A stretch of 41,701 nt of DNA from positions 374,672 through 416,372 of the forward strand of contig CM007335.1 in the NCBI GenBank assembly GCA_000333855.2, written 5' to 3'. Shown piece by piece: positions 9,031-18,821 of this stretch. The position numbers and the translations under genes are program-made. The first letter of the stretch is position 1; the number at the start of each line of letters is the position of its first letter. This stretch comes from Endotrypanum monterogeii (taxonomy: Eukaryota; Euglenozoa; Kinetoplastea; Trypanosomatida; Trypanosomatidae). The notes under the pieces were generated by a model. It was not told the origin of the DNA, did not search any database, and worked only from the letters and a program-made list of their open reading frames with translations.

Positions 9031-11856
9031 TTAGTGTACTTCACCATCCACAATGTCGTCCTTCGTGTCGGTGTTGTACTGGATGTTATTTGAGGCGTTG
9101 AGGACGTCGATATCCGTGTCTTGCTGCAGTGTTCTGATTGCCTCGTTGTAGACCGTTTTCTCGCGCTCTGAGACATCAAACCACGAGTACCACGAGGGCA
9201 ACGCGCGCGCTGCCGCAAGACGAACATTGGGGACACGGTCCGTCACGTACTCTTGCAGCAGCGGTAGCGTCATCGCGATCAAGTGCTGCCGCCGCAGGTC
9301 TTGCGGGCTGAGCTTGCTCACGACTGGCAGCAGCACCTCTAGACACTCGATCATCACGACGCGCCACATGTAGCTCACAGCGCGCGGTGGGGCTAGTGTG
9401 TCAGAGTGTAGCAGCTCAGTCGCCGTCTGAGCAGCCCACTCGCCACCGTAGGCTACTGCCACCTCTTTGAGTGCACGCACCGCCTGCGAGCGGACGGCGC
9501 TTACAGGGTCGTGCAGGCCTATGAAGAGCATCTCGGCGAGGGGACGGTACTGTTCAGGGCTGAGGACTCTGCAGAAGTGATGCACGGTGCGAACGACTGC
9601 ATATCGGATGCGCCAGTTTCGGGACTCGCCGAGGGTTTGCATCTCCGCCATAAAGGAATGTGCGATCGCGTCAGCACGCTGCCGCGTGAGGGCAACACTT
9701 GCACTCACCTCCGTAGCATGGCTGCCACCACCAGTCAACGATCCGCTGGAGGGTCGTGACGGGCGTTGGGGTGATTTGTGGTGACTGCTACGTACGTTCG
9801 CTGTGGTCAGCGTCCCCGCCACGTGCCGACGTGAGTTGGAGCCGTGAAAGGACGTGGACGGGGAGCGCGCCTTTCCGCTACTGCTGCCAGCGCTAATGAG
9901 CTCATCCTGTTGCACCGCTGCCTGCACACCCTTCTCTAGTGCCGTCAAGAGATTCCCAAGGTTGTCAATCGCGTTTTCTTGTACCGAGAACGCCGCGTCT
10001 TGCATCAGTGTCTGCAGCGTCTTGCACATCGTGCGGATCGCCTCATCGCTGCCAAAGAGGAAGGAGTGGTAGTGACGAGCGACACTTCGACGTACCACTG
10101 GGTTCGGGTCCTGCGACAGAGCCACCGCGACAGGAACACAGCAGTGTTGAACAATAACACTACTGCAGTGCTGCACCATACTGTCTATTTGTCGCGCCAC
10201 CGCCGCCCGAGTTTCGGGCTCCTCGTCACGCGCGAGTGTTTCCAGGATCCCTTCCAGATCATCCGCGTTCAGCACCAGCGCTGCCATTGCACCTATTTGA
10301 TTCGCTGCGGTGTAGCGCACACGCCAGCTGGGGTCCATGTACGCCGCCACGAAGGTGCTGAGCAGATACTTTGACGTTGACTTGGGTCCAATCATCTGCG
10401 CAAGCTTCACCACCTCTTCTATCAAAAGATAGCGAACGGTGTCACTGAGGTCGTCTGTTGCCAGACTCTTGAGTAGCGGCAGCGGCATCTCAGCTAGCGT
10501 GAGCCGATGCACGGCCGCCACACGCACCCAGTCATGTAAGGACGTGACGACTGCTGAGCGCACCATCCCTGAAGTGTCGCTGCTGCACTCTGCAAAGTAT
10601 TCAAACATGTCCAACACACTCAGTCCGCTCGCGTGCAGAACGGCGGGTCGCATCGCCAGGTGGCCGAGCAGCCCAGCCGCCACAACGCGCGGTGCGCTCC
10701 AAAAAGAAATTCGCATCTTCATCACGAAAGGCAGGAATAAGTTGAGGAGCACGTCGTCCTCGACCATATCAAAAATGGATTGCAGGGAGGTCGTAATAAC
10801 TTTCGCAACCACTTCCTCCGCCGAGCAGCACAGTTCCATGATGAGGCCCATGAAGTAGGTGAGGTTGGCGGTGGTGCGCGCTTCCATACACGCTACAATT
10901 TGCGGCAGTGCGCGCGCTATGCAGGGGGCACAGTCGTCGAAGGATTCGCCATAGTCGTCCGCCTCGAATGCTGTCAACAGTGCCGGCACGAGGTGATCGA
11001 GGATGCGCTGTGTTGACATTCCCTGCGCCGCCGCAATACATCCCTCTTTAACGAATTTTCTGCGCTCCTCCAGACTTCCGAGGTTGTAGTACTGCTTGAT
11101 GGGCGGGTTATGAAGGTCCAGGTCGAAGCACACACCTGCTGCGTCGTCGTCGTACACCTCGGAGACCGAGGTGTCACTCTCCGTTCGGGGATGAAGGGTA
11201 AAGGCGGCGTTCATGGAGATTCGCGGGTTACCAGTGGTTGCGGTTGTATTGGGTGAGGTGTTGGGGGAGGGTGAGCCCTTTCCACCGGAAGCTCCATTCA
11301 CACTTGTGCAGTTGCCGAGGGCACTCGCACTATCGATGTGAACCGCGCCACGTGGTCGCTCTGCCGACTCTGCGTCTGGGTACGACGGCGGGGAGTGCAG
11401 TGTCGTCGGTGGAGACGATGTCGACGACGATGAGAAATTACCGGTCCTCTTCAGGGGGAAGGAGGAGGAGGTGAGTGACAACGCAGATGAAGGGGGCGCG
11501 CTTTCGTGCGATGTGCTGCTGCTGTCGTTGTTCGCGTCATTCGGTGAGAATGGTGATGGCGACCGCGACGAGGAGCCATACAGGGGCGCGCTCAGTGTCC
11601 TTCCCTGCGCCTGTGACAGTGGCGATGTGGTGCGGTAATGCGCCTCTTCCATTACATTGCTACTGGTTGCGGTAGGTGTCGACGAAGCCACACCAGTTCC
11701 GGCGATGGAGTCAGTCATAAACGGTATCTGGTGATCTGGATGTTCACGCGCTGTTGACGATCGAGGTGCGAGTGAGCTCAGCGGTGGTGGCGACCCTACG
11801 GGCGTAGTGATGGCGCCAACACCACAGGCAGCCGAGCTTGGATCTTCATTACTCAT
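9031..11856 (-). CDS. HEAT-repeat protein, PP2A/PP4 regulatory subunit-like
   Basis: The ATG at 11856 (MSNEDPSSAACGVGA) gives 941 aa; the open frame upstream has only a GTG start. The first ~260 residues are Ser/Thr/Pro-rich and probably disordered. From about residue 265 the chain becomes regular helical pairs with HEAT signatures such as DPSWRVRYTAANQIGAMA, DPNPVVRRSVARHY and NWRIRYAVVRTVHHFC, typical of the PP2A scaffold A subunit (PR65) and of PP4 regulatory subunit 1. A basic Ser-rich linker of roughly 90 residues (about 9670-9900) splits the HEAT array, and more repeats follow to the C-terminus. By family it would hold a PP2A-type catalytic subunit and guide substrate choice in the cytosol or nucleus. 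At 941 aa it is longer than a plain A subunit (~590 aa) and closer in size to PP4R1. Which phosphatase it binds cannot be told from sequence. Confidence 0.75.
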   Translation of the reverse strand: MSNEDPSSAACGVGAITTPVGSPPPLSSLAPRSSTAREHPDHQIPFMTDSIAGTGVASSTPTATSSNVMEEAHYRTTSPLSQAQGRTLSAPLYGSSSRSPSPFSPNDANNDSSSTSHESAPPSSALSLTSSSFPLKRTGNFSSSSTSSPPTTLHSPPSYPDAESAERPRGAVHIDSASALGNCTSVNGASGGKGSPSPNTSPNTTATTGNPRISMNAAFTLHPRTESDTSVSEVYDDDAAGVCFDLDLHNPPIKQYYNLGSLEERRKFVKEGCIAAAQGMSTQRILDHLVPALLTAFEADDYGESFDDCAPCIARALPQIVACMEARTTANLTYFMGLIMELCCSAEEVVAKVITTSLQSIFDMVEDDVLLNLFLPFVMKMRISFWSAPRVVAAGLLGHLAMRPAVLHASGLSVLDMFEYFAECSSDTSGMVRSAVVTSLHDWVRVAAVHRLTLAEMPLPLLKSLATDDLSDTVRYLLIEEVVKLAQMIGPKSTSKYLLSTFVAAYMDPSWRVRYTAANQIGAMAALVLNADDLEGILETLARDEEPETRAAVARQIDSMVQHCSSVIVQHCCVPVAVALSQDPNPVVRRSVARHYHSFLFGSDEAIRTMCKTLQTLMQDAAFSVQENAIDNLGNLLTALEKGVQAAVQQDELISAGSSSGKARSPSTSFHGSNSRRHVAGTLTTANVRSSHHKSPQRPSRPSSGSLTGGGSHATEVSASVALTRQRADAIAHSFMAEMQTLGESRNWRIRYAVVRTVHHFCRVLSPEQYRPLAEMLFIGLHDPVSAVRSQAVRALKEVAVAYGGEWAAQTATELLHSDTLAPPRAVSYMWRVVMIECLEVLLPVVSKLSPQDLRRQHLIAMTLPLLQEYVTDRVPNVRLAAARALPSWYSWFDVSEREKTVYNEAIRTLQQDTDIDVLNASNNIQYNTDTKDDIVDGEVH

Positions 11857-12286
11857 AACTCTCGTTTGACGTTTGCCGAGGATGGGCGTTGAAGCTACAG
11901 ACACGAAGGGTTGTCTCCCTGCTTGAAGTTTTTTTTCTTTCTAGCGTAAACTTGGCCAAAGAAACGTGAACACTAGAAAGGTGCGTGTGTAGGCTGCCAC
12001 CGACTGACGCAGTGCCTGCTCCCTGCTCCCAGCCTCCTCCCTCCCTACCTTGGCTTTGGTACTCACCCGAGGGGGTAGGAATAGAGGAGATGGCGCGATG
12101 ATATACGAACCCGTGATGATTGCTCTTTAAAGCTGCTCACCCCCCTCCTTCCCTCTCTCTGTCTGTGCTTATGGGGTGTTGGGAGATGAACACACCTCTT
12201 CACACATGCACGGTTGTGCTCGGTGTGTGGGGGTAGAGATGGGTTTTGGTAAAAGCCCCAAGAAAACAGCGTTCGACCAAGAGGAG

Positions 12287-12298
12287 TATATATTAATA

Positions 12299-12330
<32 letters not shown>

Positions 12331-12440
12331 TAATGCGTCGATCGCACACACACACACACAAAAAAAATATATATATTAAAATAATCCAATGAGCGAAGAG
12401 AGTAAAAAGGGGGGCCAACAGGGGAGTGGTTTATGTGTAC

Positions 12441-12474
<34 letters not shown>

Positions 12475-12480
12475 TTATAT
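12287..12480. repeat. Compound TA / CA / A / TA low-complexity block
   Basis: An almost pure TA tract (12287-12333), then (CA)8, an A-run, a short TA run, about 60 nt of ordinary sequence and a second TA tract (12439-12480). Such blocks recur in this window only between genes. Confidence 0.9.
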
Positions 12481-12759
12481 GTTTGTATGTATATGTATAC
12501 GCGCAAGCAGCGAGGGCGGAGGGTCCTGATGGTGATGGTGGGGAGAGGGATTTGAGGGTACAGGTTTTACGGGTAAATCTTTGAGAGTTAGCGAGGCGAT
12601 ACACGACTCCGGTGACGCCCCTTGGTGACTCCGCCCCGATTTCCACCAGTTGGCGATGAGGCGCGTAGGCTGGTTGTGGAGGAGTGACTGATGGGGATCG
12701 TGGGGGAGGGGGGGGGGAAGGGACGCGCGCGTAACGAAGAGATGCACTATGTAGATGTG

Positions 12760-12816
12760 GTGTGTGTGTGTGTGTGTGTGTGGAATGCAAAAAAACAACA
12801 ACAACAACAACAACAA
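12760..12816. repeat. (GT)n followed by (CAA)n
   Basis: About 22 nt of GT, an A-run, and then seven CAA units in the spacer downstream of the EF-hand gene. Confidence 0.9.
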
Positions 12817-13500
12817 TAAAGACAAAGGGATATGCAGAGAGCGAATGGGATGAGTCATCGAATGGTTTGGCGTTATGGGAAGATGAGTGCGTCTGCGTTT
12901 ATATACCAGGAGCGTGAAGGGATGATTTGAGTGGGACGCTCCTCGGGAGATGTTTAGGGCCATCATATCTGCACATGCAAGTGTACATATATCTATCTTT
13001 TTTTTTTTGTGTGTGTCTGTGTGCATCGCTGAGCATATGCGTGTAAGACGACACCATCCGAGATACTCCCCCCCCAAAAAAAACACATCACAAGCGCATA
13101 CGCACACAAAATACACGTAGACATACCAACATATACACAAAAAAAAAAAAAACGCCTTCCTCTTATTGGACACGGTTGCTTGTGTTCCCGTGAAACATGA
13201 TGATCAATATGCGACAGGACGAAACACACATACACTCATAAATATATAAATATATATATATATATAAATATAAATATATTGTTTGCATCCATCACGTTTC
13301 TTTGTTGCACGAGGTTGGCTGTATCCATGCTCTGGGGGAAGGGAGGGAGGGGGCATCATCCACACCTATGTACATGAGAGATGAGGTTGCCGTGCCACTG
13401 AGACACGTACAGGTAGTAAGGGCAACATACATCCCGTGTTGTGGGCTCAAACCGTTCCTTGCCAACGGAATAAGCGACGTCATCGAAGGCTTGTTCCGCA

Positions 13501-14085
13501 TCAGATGCCTTTGGAAACGGAGGGGCCAACCGTTGACGGTATTTGCCCCAGTTGCTTCTGCAGCTCTATGATGTCAGGCGTCGTGGTGGGCACGGGGGTG
13601 CAGAGGTACGCCGCCAGCTCGTCGATGCGCACTCGACCCTTGTCATCTGTGGGCACTTCCGCGAGGAGTTGCCGCACGTCAGCTTCCGGCATTTTTTCCC
13701 CCAGGGTAGTGAGAAGCGTAATGAGCTCCGAAAGCTTCAGTCGGCCTGAGTCACCGACGTCGAAGGCGCGCAACGCGGTCACCAGATCATCCTCGGTCGG
13801 CCCCGTGTATGGCTGCCGCATCAGCTTCACAAACAGGTCATAGGGGGCTGGGTTGGGCAACGGCCGCAGGAGGTCGTTGAACTCTGACTCAGTGTAGCGG
13901 CGCCCGAGGCTGCGCAGAATATGTTTGAGGTCCACGTGCGACACGAACCCGGTGTGGCGGTCGTCGAAGAGGTTCCACGTGGAGCTCCACTCCAGGGGGA
14001 TCGTCGAGGTGCCGGGTGCAGGGGAGGCCGCTGCTGCTGTTGCTGCTGCAACGGAGGCGGCGTTGGTTGATTCAGTAGTGGCCAT
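13501..14085 (-). CDS. EF-hand protein (calmodulin/myosin light chain-like) with degenerate loops
   Basis: The ATG at 14085 (MATTESTNAASVAAA) gives 194 aa; the frame upstream opens only with TTG. An Ala/Thr-rich leader of ~30 residues precedes a calmodulin-like body. It contains STWNLFDDRHTGFVSHVDL, then EDDLVTALRAFDVGDSGRL and a third loop VPTDDKGRVRIDEL. The spacing and the phrase LRSLGRRYTESEFNDLL are typical of the calmodulin/centrin/essential light chain fold. The calcium loops lack key acidic positions (R and T at positions 3 and 5 in the first, G and S in the second, P at position 1 in the last), so strong calcium binding is unlikely. A structural light-chain role fits better. A strong splice acceptor lies about 50 nt upstream. 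Confidence 0.8.
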   Translation of the reverse strand: MATTESTNAASVAAATAAAASPAPGTSTIPLEWSSTWNLFDDRHTGFVSHVDLKHILRSLGRRYTESEFNDLLRPLPNPAPYDLFVKLMRQPYTGPTEDDLVTALRAFDVGDSGRLKLSELITLLTTLGEKMPEADVRQLLAEVPTDDKGRVRIDELAAYLCTPVPTTTPDIIELQKQLGQIPSTVGPSVSKGI

Positions 14086-14134
14086 TGTGCGCACACAAAG
14101 GTCAAATGGGTATAGTGCGAGTGCAGGCAAGAGG

Positions 14135-14153
14135 CTGAGGGGAGGGAGAGAGA
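14135..14153 (-). promoter_or_regulatory. Probable trans-splice acceptor of the EF-hand gene
   Basis: On the minus strand a CTCTCTCCCTCCCCTC-type tract runs directly into CAG, with AG at 14136-14135. This is about 50 nt before the ATG at 14085 and is one of the cleanest pyrimidine-tract/AG pairs in the window. The site is inferred from sequence only. Confidence 0.65.
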
Positions 14154-14195
14154 TGCTATGAGTGGCTTTTGGGTGGTGTACTGCACGAGTTCAAC

Positions 14196-14239
14196 TCACA
14201 CAAACACACACAAACACACACACACACACACACACACAC
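14196..14239. repeat. (CA)n microsatellite
   Basis: About 44 nt of CA with two AAA interruptions, followed by an A/T-rich stretch (ATAAATAAAAATAATTTATT). Confidence 0.9.
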
Positions 14240-14765
14240 TATAAATAAAAATAATTTATTTATTGGTGCAACTAGTTATGTATGTCACGAGGAGGATGAC
14301 AAGCTTTCCCTCATGATGAGTCAGTGAGGTCGTACGAAAAGTTGATGAGGGGGTCGGGTGAGGTGATCAGTTCGGAGGAGAGGGGAGGAAGAAAAGCGCC
14401 AACAAACAAAACAGAGTCTGTCATGGAGAAGAGCAGGAATGCGGCGCGTGTGTTAATTTTTGCTGTGCGCCATAACACCTTCAATACCACCGACGTTGTC
14501 CTCCCCCCATTCCTCCACAGAGAGAGGGAGGGATAAGGGCTGCAGGAAGAGGCGGCGGCGAGGCGAGGCGACAGTTATTGGGGGGGGGCCTTTTGGGGTT
14601 AGTACTCTCTGGGGAAGGACAGCAGGGCTGAGGAGGCGCAACGGGACAGCAATGGTAGTGGTGGTGTAGTTATGGGGTACGGCACAGGAGAGAGGGAGGA
14701 CAGGGCAAACAAAACGTGTTGCATCTACAAAAGATAATAATCCGAAAAAAATGAGCAAGGGAGGG

Positions 14766-14810
14766 GTATGTATGTATGTATGTATGTATGTGTGTGTGTG
14801 TGTGTGTGTG
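14766..14810. repeat. (GTAT)n-(GT)n compound microsatellite
   Basis: About six GTAT units pass directly into about ten GT units. The change of unit inside one tract suggests GT expansion from a GTAT array, or the reverse. Confidence 0.9.
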
Positions 14811-15036
14811 AGGTACACGACGAGTGTAACAAAAAAAAAAAAAGAGAGACGCCAAGGAGGGGTAACACCTTTGCACGTAACAACAACATGTGTTTCTCTG
14901 TCTATTGGATCGTGTGCACGAGAGGAAGTAGGATGCCGTATGCTGCAAGAGCCAGGGCATTTGTTGCGCACTAACACATCTACGCACGGATACAGAAAAA
15001 AAGTACCGTGTATATATATATATGCGTATGCGTACT

Positions 15037-18000
15037 TCACATAAAGCGTGGTTTTCTAACTACCACTGTGGTGGCGGATATGGACGAGGGTGAGGGACTC
15101 GTAGATGAGTGGAGAGTCTTCTTCTGTAGCTGCGAGCTCGCATTGGACGACACAGCGGAGAGGCCGTGACGCGGCGAATGTGGAAGCAGCGGTGGCGGGG
15201 ACCGGGATGGCACTCGGGCTGAGAACAACCTTGTGGGGGAAGGCTTGCAGGAGCTTGATGTTGGCTGTGAGTAGGGCGGTGTGTACGACCGTGCCCCAGA
15301 CAATGCACTCTTGCAGTTGGGCCGCTGAGAACTACCGGGTCGCTCCGCAGAGGCTGTACCAACCCCGGTTACCCGATGACCCCCAGGGAGAGGCTGCGAT
15401 GCAGAATAGGTGGTTGCTGGTGTCGGCGAAGCTTTGCGGGACGTGTGTGGCGACGGCCGTTGCCCAGGGACTGCGAATCGTTGCTCTGTGCGAGGCCGCG
15501 TGGACGCCGGCAGGGTTGGGGAGACAGACCGGGTGGATAGATGGGCCCCTCCTAGCGGCGGAGGGGGGCTTGATGCGCTTCGATTGCGCACGCGTGAGAC
15601 AGGAGGAGGCGTTGGTGCGCGTGAGGTTGTCGTCAGCAGATCGCAGACACGCTGACCGTGAATGCACAGCTCCGCTTTGGCCGACACCTGTGGAGACGAC
15701 CCCGCGACACCCAACACTTGGTTTTTGGGGTTACCGACATCCACGGTGTCGTCACTCGGGTCCGTGGCGGCCTGCAGCGCATCCCACGCCGCGACAAGCT
15801 CCTTCAGCTGGCTTACTATGCGAGGGAGCTCCTTGGCCACTCGCCGCCGAGTTTTCTCCTCCTGTAGAAGTTGTTTGGCCATGTTTACCTTCTTGTTTAG
15901 GAGGCGCTCGCGGCTGGTCCAACGCATTTCTGTTTCCTCTCGCAGAATGGCCTGATAGTTATGCACCAGTGGGGCAGCTTGACCGATTATATGCAGCCGC
16001 AACGTGAGAAGTTCAAACTCGTCAGCTGCCTGCTCACGCACCTGCTGACAGGCCGTGAGGTGACGCTGGAAGCAGGCAAGCACCTCACCGGCTGGCGACG
16101 GTGGTGGTGTGTCGACGGCCATGATCTGCTCTCTCGGGAGCGTCTCCAGCAGCTCTTCTTCCATCGCCACGCGCAGCTCACCGTCTGGTACCACCGCGTA
16201 CGCCTCATCGCGCGTCGCCGCGTAGTAGGCCGCGTAGACATCGCGCAGCCGCGCCATTGCTTTCTCCACCAGGAGATCCTGTTGTGTGCTGAGGTGCGCC
16301 TGAAAGGCGACACGAGACCGGTGAACAAAGTCGAGTACCGGTGCGTAAGATGCCGCCCGAAGGACTTGGCGAACAACTGGTGGCAAGTAAAATCCGCCCT
16401 CTGCCTGAGGTGCACACTTTTCTTCACCAGCCCTCTCACTACTCACCTTTGCAGCCGGTAACGTCGTTCCCATGCTGCCATTGGAAGACGACACCACTGA
16501 GCTTACTGAGCAATGCGATGCCGGCAGGATCTGGGTCCGTGTTGTACATGCGGCATGGCACCACGGTTGCTCTTGCTCCTGCCGCTGCTGCGCAGCTACA
16601 TCCGCTTTGTACGCGGCGTCGAGATGTCTGTACTGCCCAACAATTTCTTCTACTGTTCTCTCGTACGGATCGGGCTTCAGGGGCAGGAGAAACGGCGGGC
16701 AGATGGAGGTTGCGGCGGGCCGTGCAGTGGCGCTTTCATTTTCCCGGTTGCCATGCGCAGAATCGCTGCCCTTGCCTTCGTGACAGACCACATCCTTAGA
16801 GCAATGCAGTGACACAGAACGTAGTGAAGTTTTGGGCGATGTCTTTTGGACGGATATGGCCCTCCAGAGCATATTGAGAGCATCGAGCGCGTGTAGCTCC
16901 TCTTGTGTCTCGAGTTGCATGCGACGGTTTTGTTCATCGATGCAGCGTATAATTGCTTCAGCCTCAGTCTGAATGCGAGTGAGGGTGAGGTCTTGGTGGG
17001 TTCCGTACGCGGTTATGCTAGATACGTCCATCTCCATCACTGTCGGCCGCGCCGCTTCACTCGTCGGCGTGGTGGAGGGGCTCCTCACCGCTGTGTGGGT
17101 GGGAGCGCTGATGCGTCGTGCATCAGCAACGGCACCGGTTAATGGCGCTGCTTTTTCGTCTGTGGCGTTGCTCTCAGTTTTCACCGCCGTAGGGCTGCAG
17201 GTCGGCCGAAGGTAGAGCGCCAGGTCCTCTTCAGCGCCGTTGTTCGCAACGCGCGGTAGCTCAAGGGAGCACGAGGCGGCCGACATGAGTAGCTGCAGCT
17301 CTGCACGCGTGGCTTCCTGTAACGAGGATGTCTGGCGGTTGCCACTCACTGCAGTTGTATCTACCTCTTCGCTGGCGTTCTCGCGGTCGTCTTCGCATTT
17401 AACGCCAGACAGCGGTACGGTGGAGAGGCCGGAGGCCTTGGGGGATGTCAGAGGGGAGTGAAATCGAGAGGAGCGCGCGGAGACCACGTCGGGGGGAGCC
17501 GTTGTTGGGGGCCGTTGCTCAACCAAAGGGTTCGGAGCGCGAGCCGCTCTTTTCCGATCTTGCTCGTATTCGCCATGGGCGTTGTCTTCCTGTTCCTCCA
17601 CTGTTTCTTCGTTGTCGAGATATTTGGCTCGATATGCTGCACGCAGCAACACCTGCTCCTGTGCACTGCGATTCGTGATGGCACGCTGCTTGCATAACAG
17701 TTGCAGCACTCGCAGCCGGTGATCGGCGAGTCGCTGCAATCGATCTAGTTCCGCCTGCAGCTGCTGGCGTACGCCTTCATGGGTGTTGTTGCTCAGTAGC
17801 CGGCGCAGGGTTTCGATTGTAGCGCTGCCCTCATCGCTGCTGCTCTCATTTGAGCTCTGATAACTGCTGTTTTCGTGAGTGCCTAGGATTGCGCTGCTTC
17901 CCCGAAGGTTGAACTCTCTCTGACGCTCGTCGTTGTTCTCGCTCTGCTTCCTCGGCAGAAGACGATCCCCGAGGAGTCTGGTGAAGGAAGGAAGAGCGAG

Positions 18001-18507
18001 ATAAATCACTTCTTTTCCGCTTGACGGCGGCACCGAGCTTTTTGCGCACCCACCGCCGCTGCTTTCAGTCCGTGATGTCGCTGTGGGCTTTGCCGCTATG
18101 TCCGATGGGCATCTTTCATAACCGCCGCTGCTTTCTCTGTCATCACCACCACTGGAAAGGGGGTAGCGTTGCTGCGTCTGTGCATAGTATTCTTTAAGAA
18201 CCGACACGATCGAGGCTACCTCTGGGTTCCGCGGCGCTTCGTCTAGCCGTGCGGCGAGGTGGCACACCTCCCGAAGGAGCGCATCATTTTCCATGGCGGC
18301 GTTGCACTCGGCAGCCTCCTGCAGAGCGCAGAAGTCATTGAGGAAGGGAAGGAGAGCGCCGTAGAGAAATGTCTTCCATTTTTGTTGCCGGTCTTGCGAG
18401 GCGATTCCCATTCGCTTCCACACTGCGTGTACGCGCTGGGTGACAGCGGAGAGCTCCTTCACCGCTGGAGCGACGCGCGGGTCTGCTTTGTCGACTGAGG
18501 CATCCAT
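15037..18507 (-). CDS. MAP65/PRC1/Ase1-family microtubule-associated protein
   Basis: The ATG at 18507 (MDASVDKADPRVAPAVKELS) gives 1156 aa. The N-terminus has the pattern VHAVWKRMGIASQDRQQKW, matching the family's tryptophan/helix start in which a 'W..LGI' phrase precedes coiled coil. The C-terminal third (about 15770-16360) reads as the spectrin-like microtubule-binding region: RERLLNKKVNMAKQLLQEEK, then RRRVAKELPRIVSQLKELV and AAWD. This corresponds to the family's LLKEEK..R..L.K.LPKLE..L...I..WE block. The tail is basic, Ser/Pro-rich and probably disordered, as in other members. PRC1/Ase1 proteins crosslink antiparallel microtubules in the spindle midzone. In trypanosomatids a spindle or subpellicular role is equally possible. 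At about twice the usual length (~600 aa), it carries a long acidic/Ser-rich insert in the middle. Family assignment is by motif reading only. Confidence 0.68.
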   Translation of the reverse strand: MDASVDKADPRVAPAVKELSAVTQRVHAVWKRMGIASQDRQQKWKTFLYGALLPFLNDFCALQEAAECNAAMENDALLREVCHLAARLDEAPRNPEVASIVSVLKEYYAQTQQRYPLSSGGDDRESSGGYERCPSDIAAKPTATSRTESSGGGCAKSSVPPSSGKEVIYLALPSFTRLLGDRLLPRKQSENNDERQREFNLRGSSAILGTHENSSYQSSNESSSDEGSATIETLRRLLSNNTHEGVRQQLQAELDRLQRLADHRLRVLQLLCKQRAITNRSAQEQVLLRAAYRAKYLDNEETVEEQEDNAHGEYEQDRKRAARAPNPLVEQRPPTTAPPDVVSARSSRFHSPLTSPKASGLSTVPLSGVKCEDDRENASEEVDTTAVSGNRQTSSLQEATRAELQLLMSAASCSLELPRVANNGAEEDLALYLRPTCSPTAVKTESNATDEKAAPLTGAVADARRISAPTHTAVRSPSTTPTSEAARPTVMEMDVSSITAYGTHQDLTLTRIQTEAEAIIRCIDEQNRRMQLETQEELHALDALNMLWRAISVQKTSPKTSLRSVSLHCSKDVVCHEGKGSDSAHGNRENESATARPAATSICPPFLLPLKPDPYERTVEEIVGQYRHLDAAYKADVAAQQRQEQEQPWCHAACTTRTQILPASHCSVSSVVSSSNGSMGTTLPAAKVSSERAGEEKCAPQAEGGFYLPPVVRQVLRAASYAPVLDFVHRSRVAFQAHLSTQQDLLVEKAMARLRDVYAAYYAATRDEAYAVVPDGELRVAMEEELLETLPREQIMAVDTPPPSPAGEVLACFQRHLTACQQVREQAADEFELLTLRLHIIGQAAPLVHNYQAILREETEMRWTSRERLLNKKVNMAKQLLQEEKTRRRVAKELPRIVSQLKELVAAWDALQAATDPSDDTVDVGNPKNQVLGVAGSSPQVSAKAELCIHGQRVCDLLTTTSRAPTPPPVSRVRNRSASSPPPPLGGAHLSTRSVSPTLPASTRPRTEQRFAVPGQRPSPHTSRKASPTPATTYSASQPLPGGHRVTGVGTASAERPGSSQRPNCKSALSGARSYTPPYSQPTSSSCKPSPTRLFSARVPSRSPPPLLPHSPRHGLSAVSSNASSQLQKKTLHSSTSPSPSSISATTVVVRKPRFM

Positions 18508-18636
18508 CGAAGAGAGCAAGAGGAGGAGGAGGAGAATGAGAGGTGCCTGTGGTGATAAGCAAGCAAATTATCTACACTGTTTGGAGGTCTTTTTTTTTCT
18601 TCCCTCTCCACACACACAAAAAAGAGATCGGAATAA

Positions 18637-18637
<1 letters not shown>

Positions 18638-18669
<32 letters not shown>
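18638..18669. repeat. (TA)16 tract
   Basis: Thirty-two bases of TA about 130 nt upstream of the MAP65-like start codon. Confidence 0.9.
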
Positions 18670-18671
<2 letters not shown>

Positions 18672-18821
18672 ATAAAGCAAATATATTTCTATCTCTGCAG
18701 TGTAGTGATGATGAGTACTATGATATATGCGGGTACAACTTACACGGTGGCGGTGTATCAGAAGAAGAGGCTTGGCGACACCCCAGACACATTCGCACAC
18801 AAATGAGTGCGAGGAGCGAGA

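Larger units (their letters stand above)
11857..13500. other. Intergenic spacer rich in TA, CA and A tracts
   Basis: No gene was seen in about 1.6 kb between the EF-hand gene and the HEAT gene. It contains TA tracts at 12287-12333, 12439-12480 and 13239-13280, (CA)n at 12345-12360, (GT)n at 12760-12782, (CAA)n at 12795-12816 and poly-A/poly-T runs near 13003-13012 and 13139-13152. Short open frames here are just translated repeats. The sequence next to 11856 should be the 5' UTR of the HEAT gene, but no single acceptor stands out. Confidence 0.7.
14154..15036. other. Spacer between MAP65-like and EF-hand genes
   Basis: No gene was seen. It carries a (CA)n tract with CAAA interruptions (14196-14239), a (GTAT)n-(GT)n compound repeat (14766-14810), an A-run near 14830-14843 and a short TA run near 15010-15023, just past the MAP65-like stop. 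Confidence 0.7.

Noticed and set aside
15105..16007. A 300-codon plus-strand open frame
   Set aside because: It overlaps the MAP65-like gene in antisense, has biased Arg/Trp/Cys composition, and would be the only plus-strand gene in a one-direction unit.
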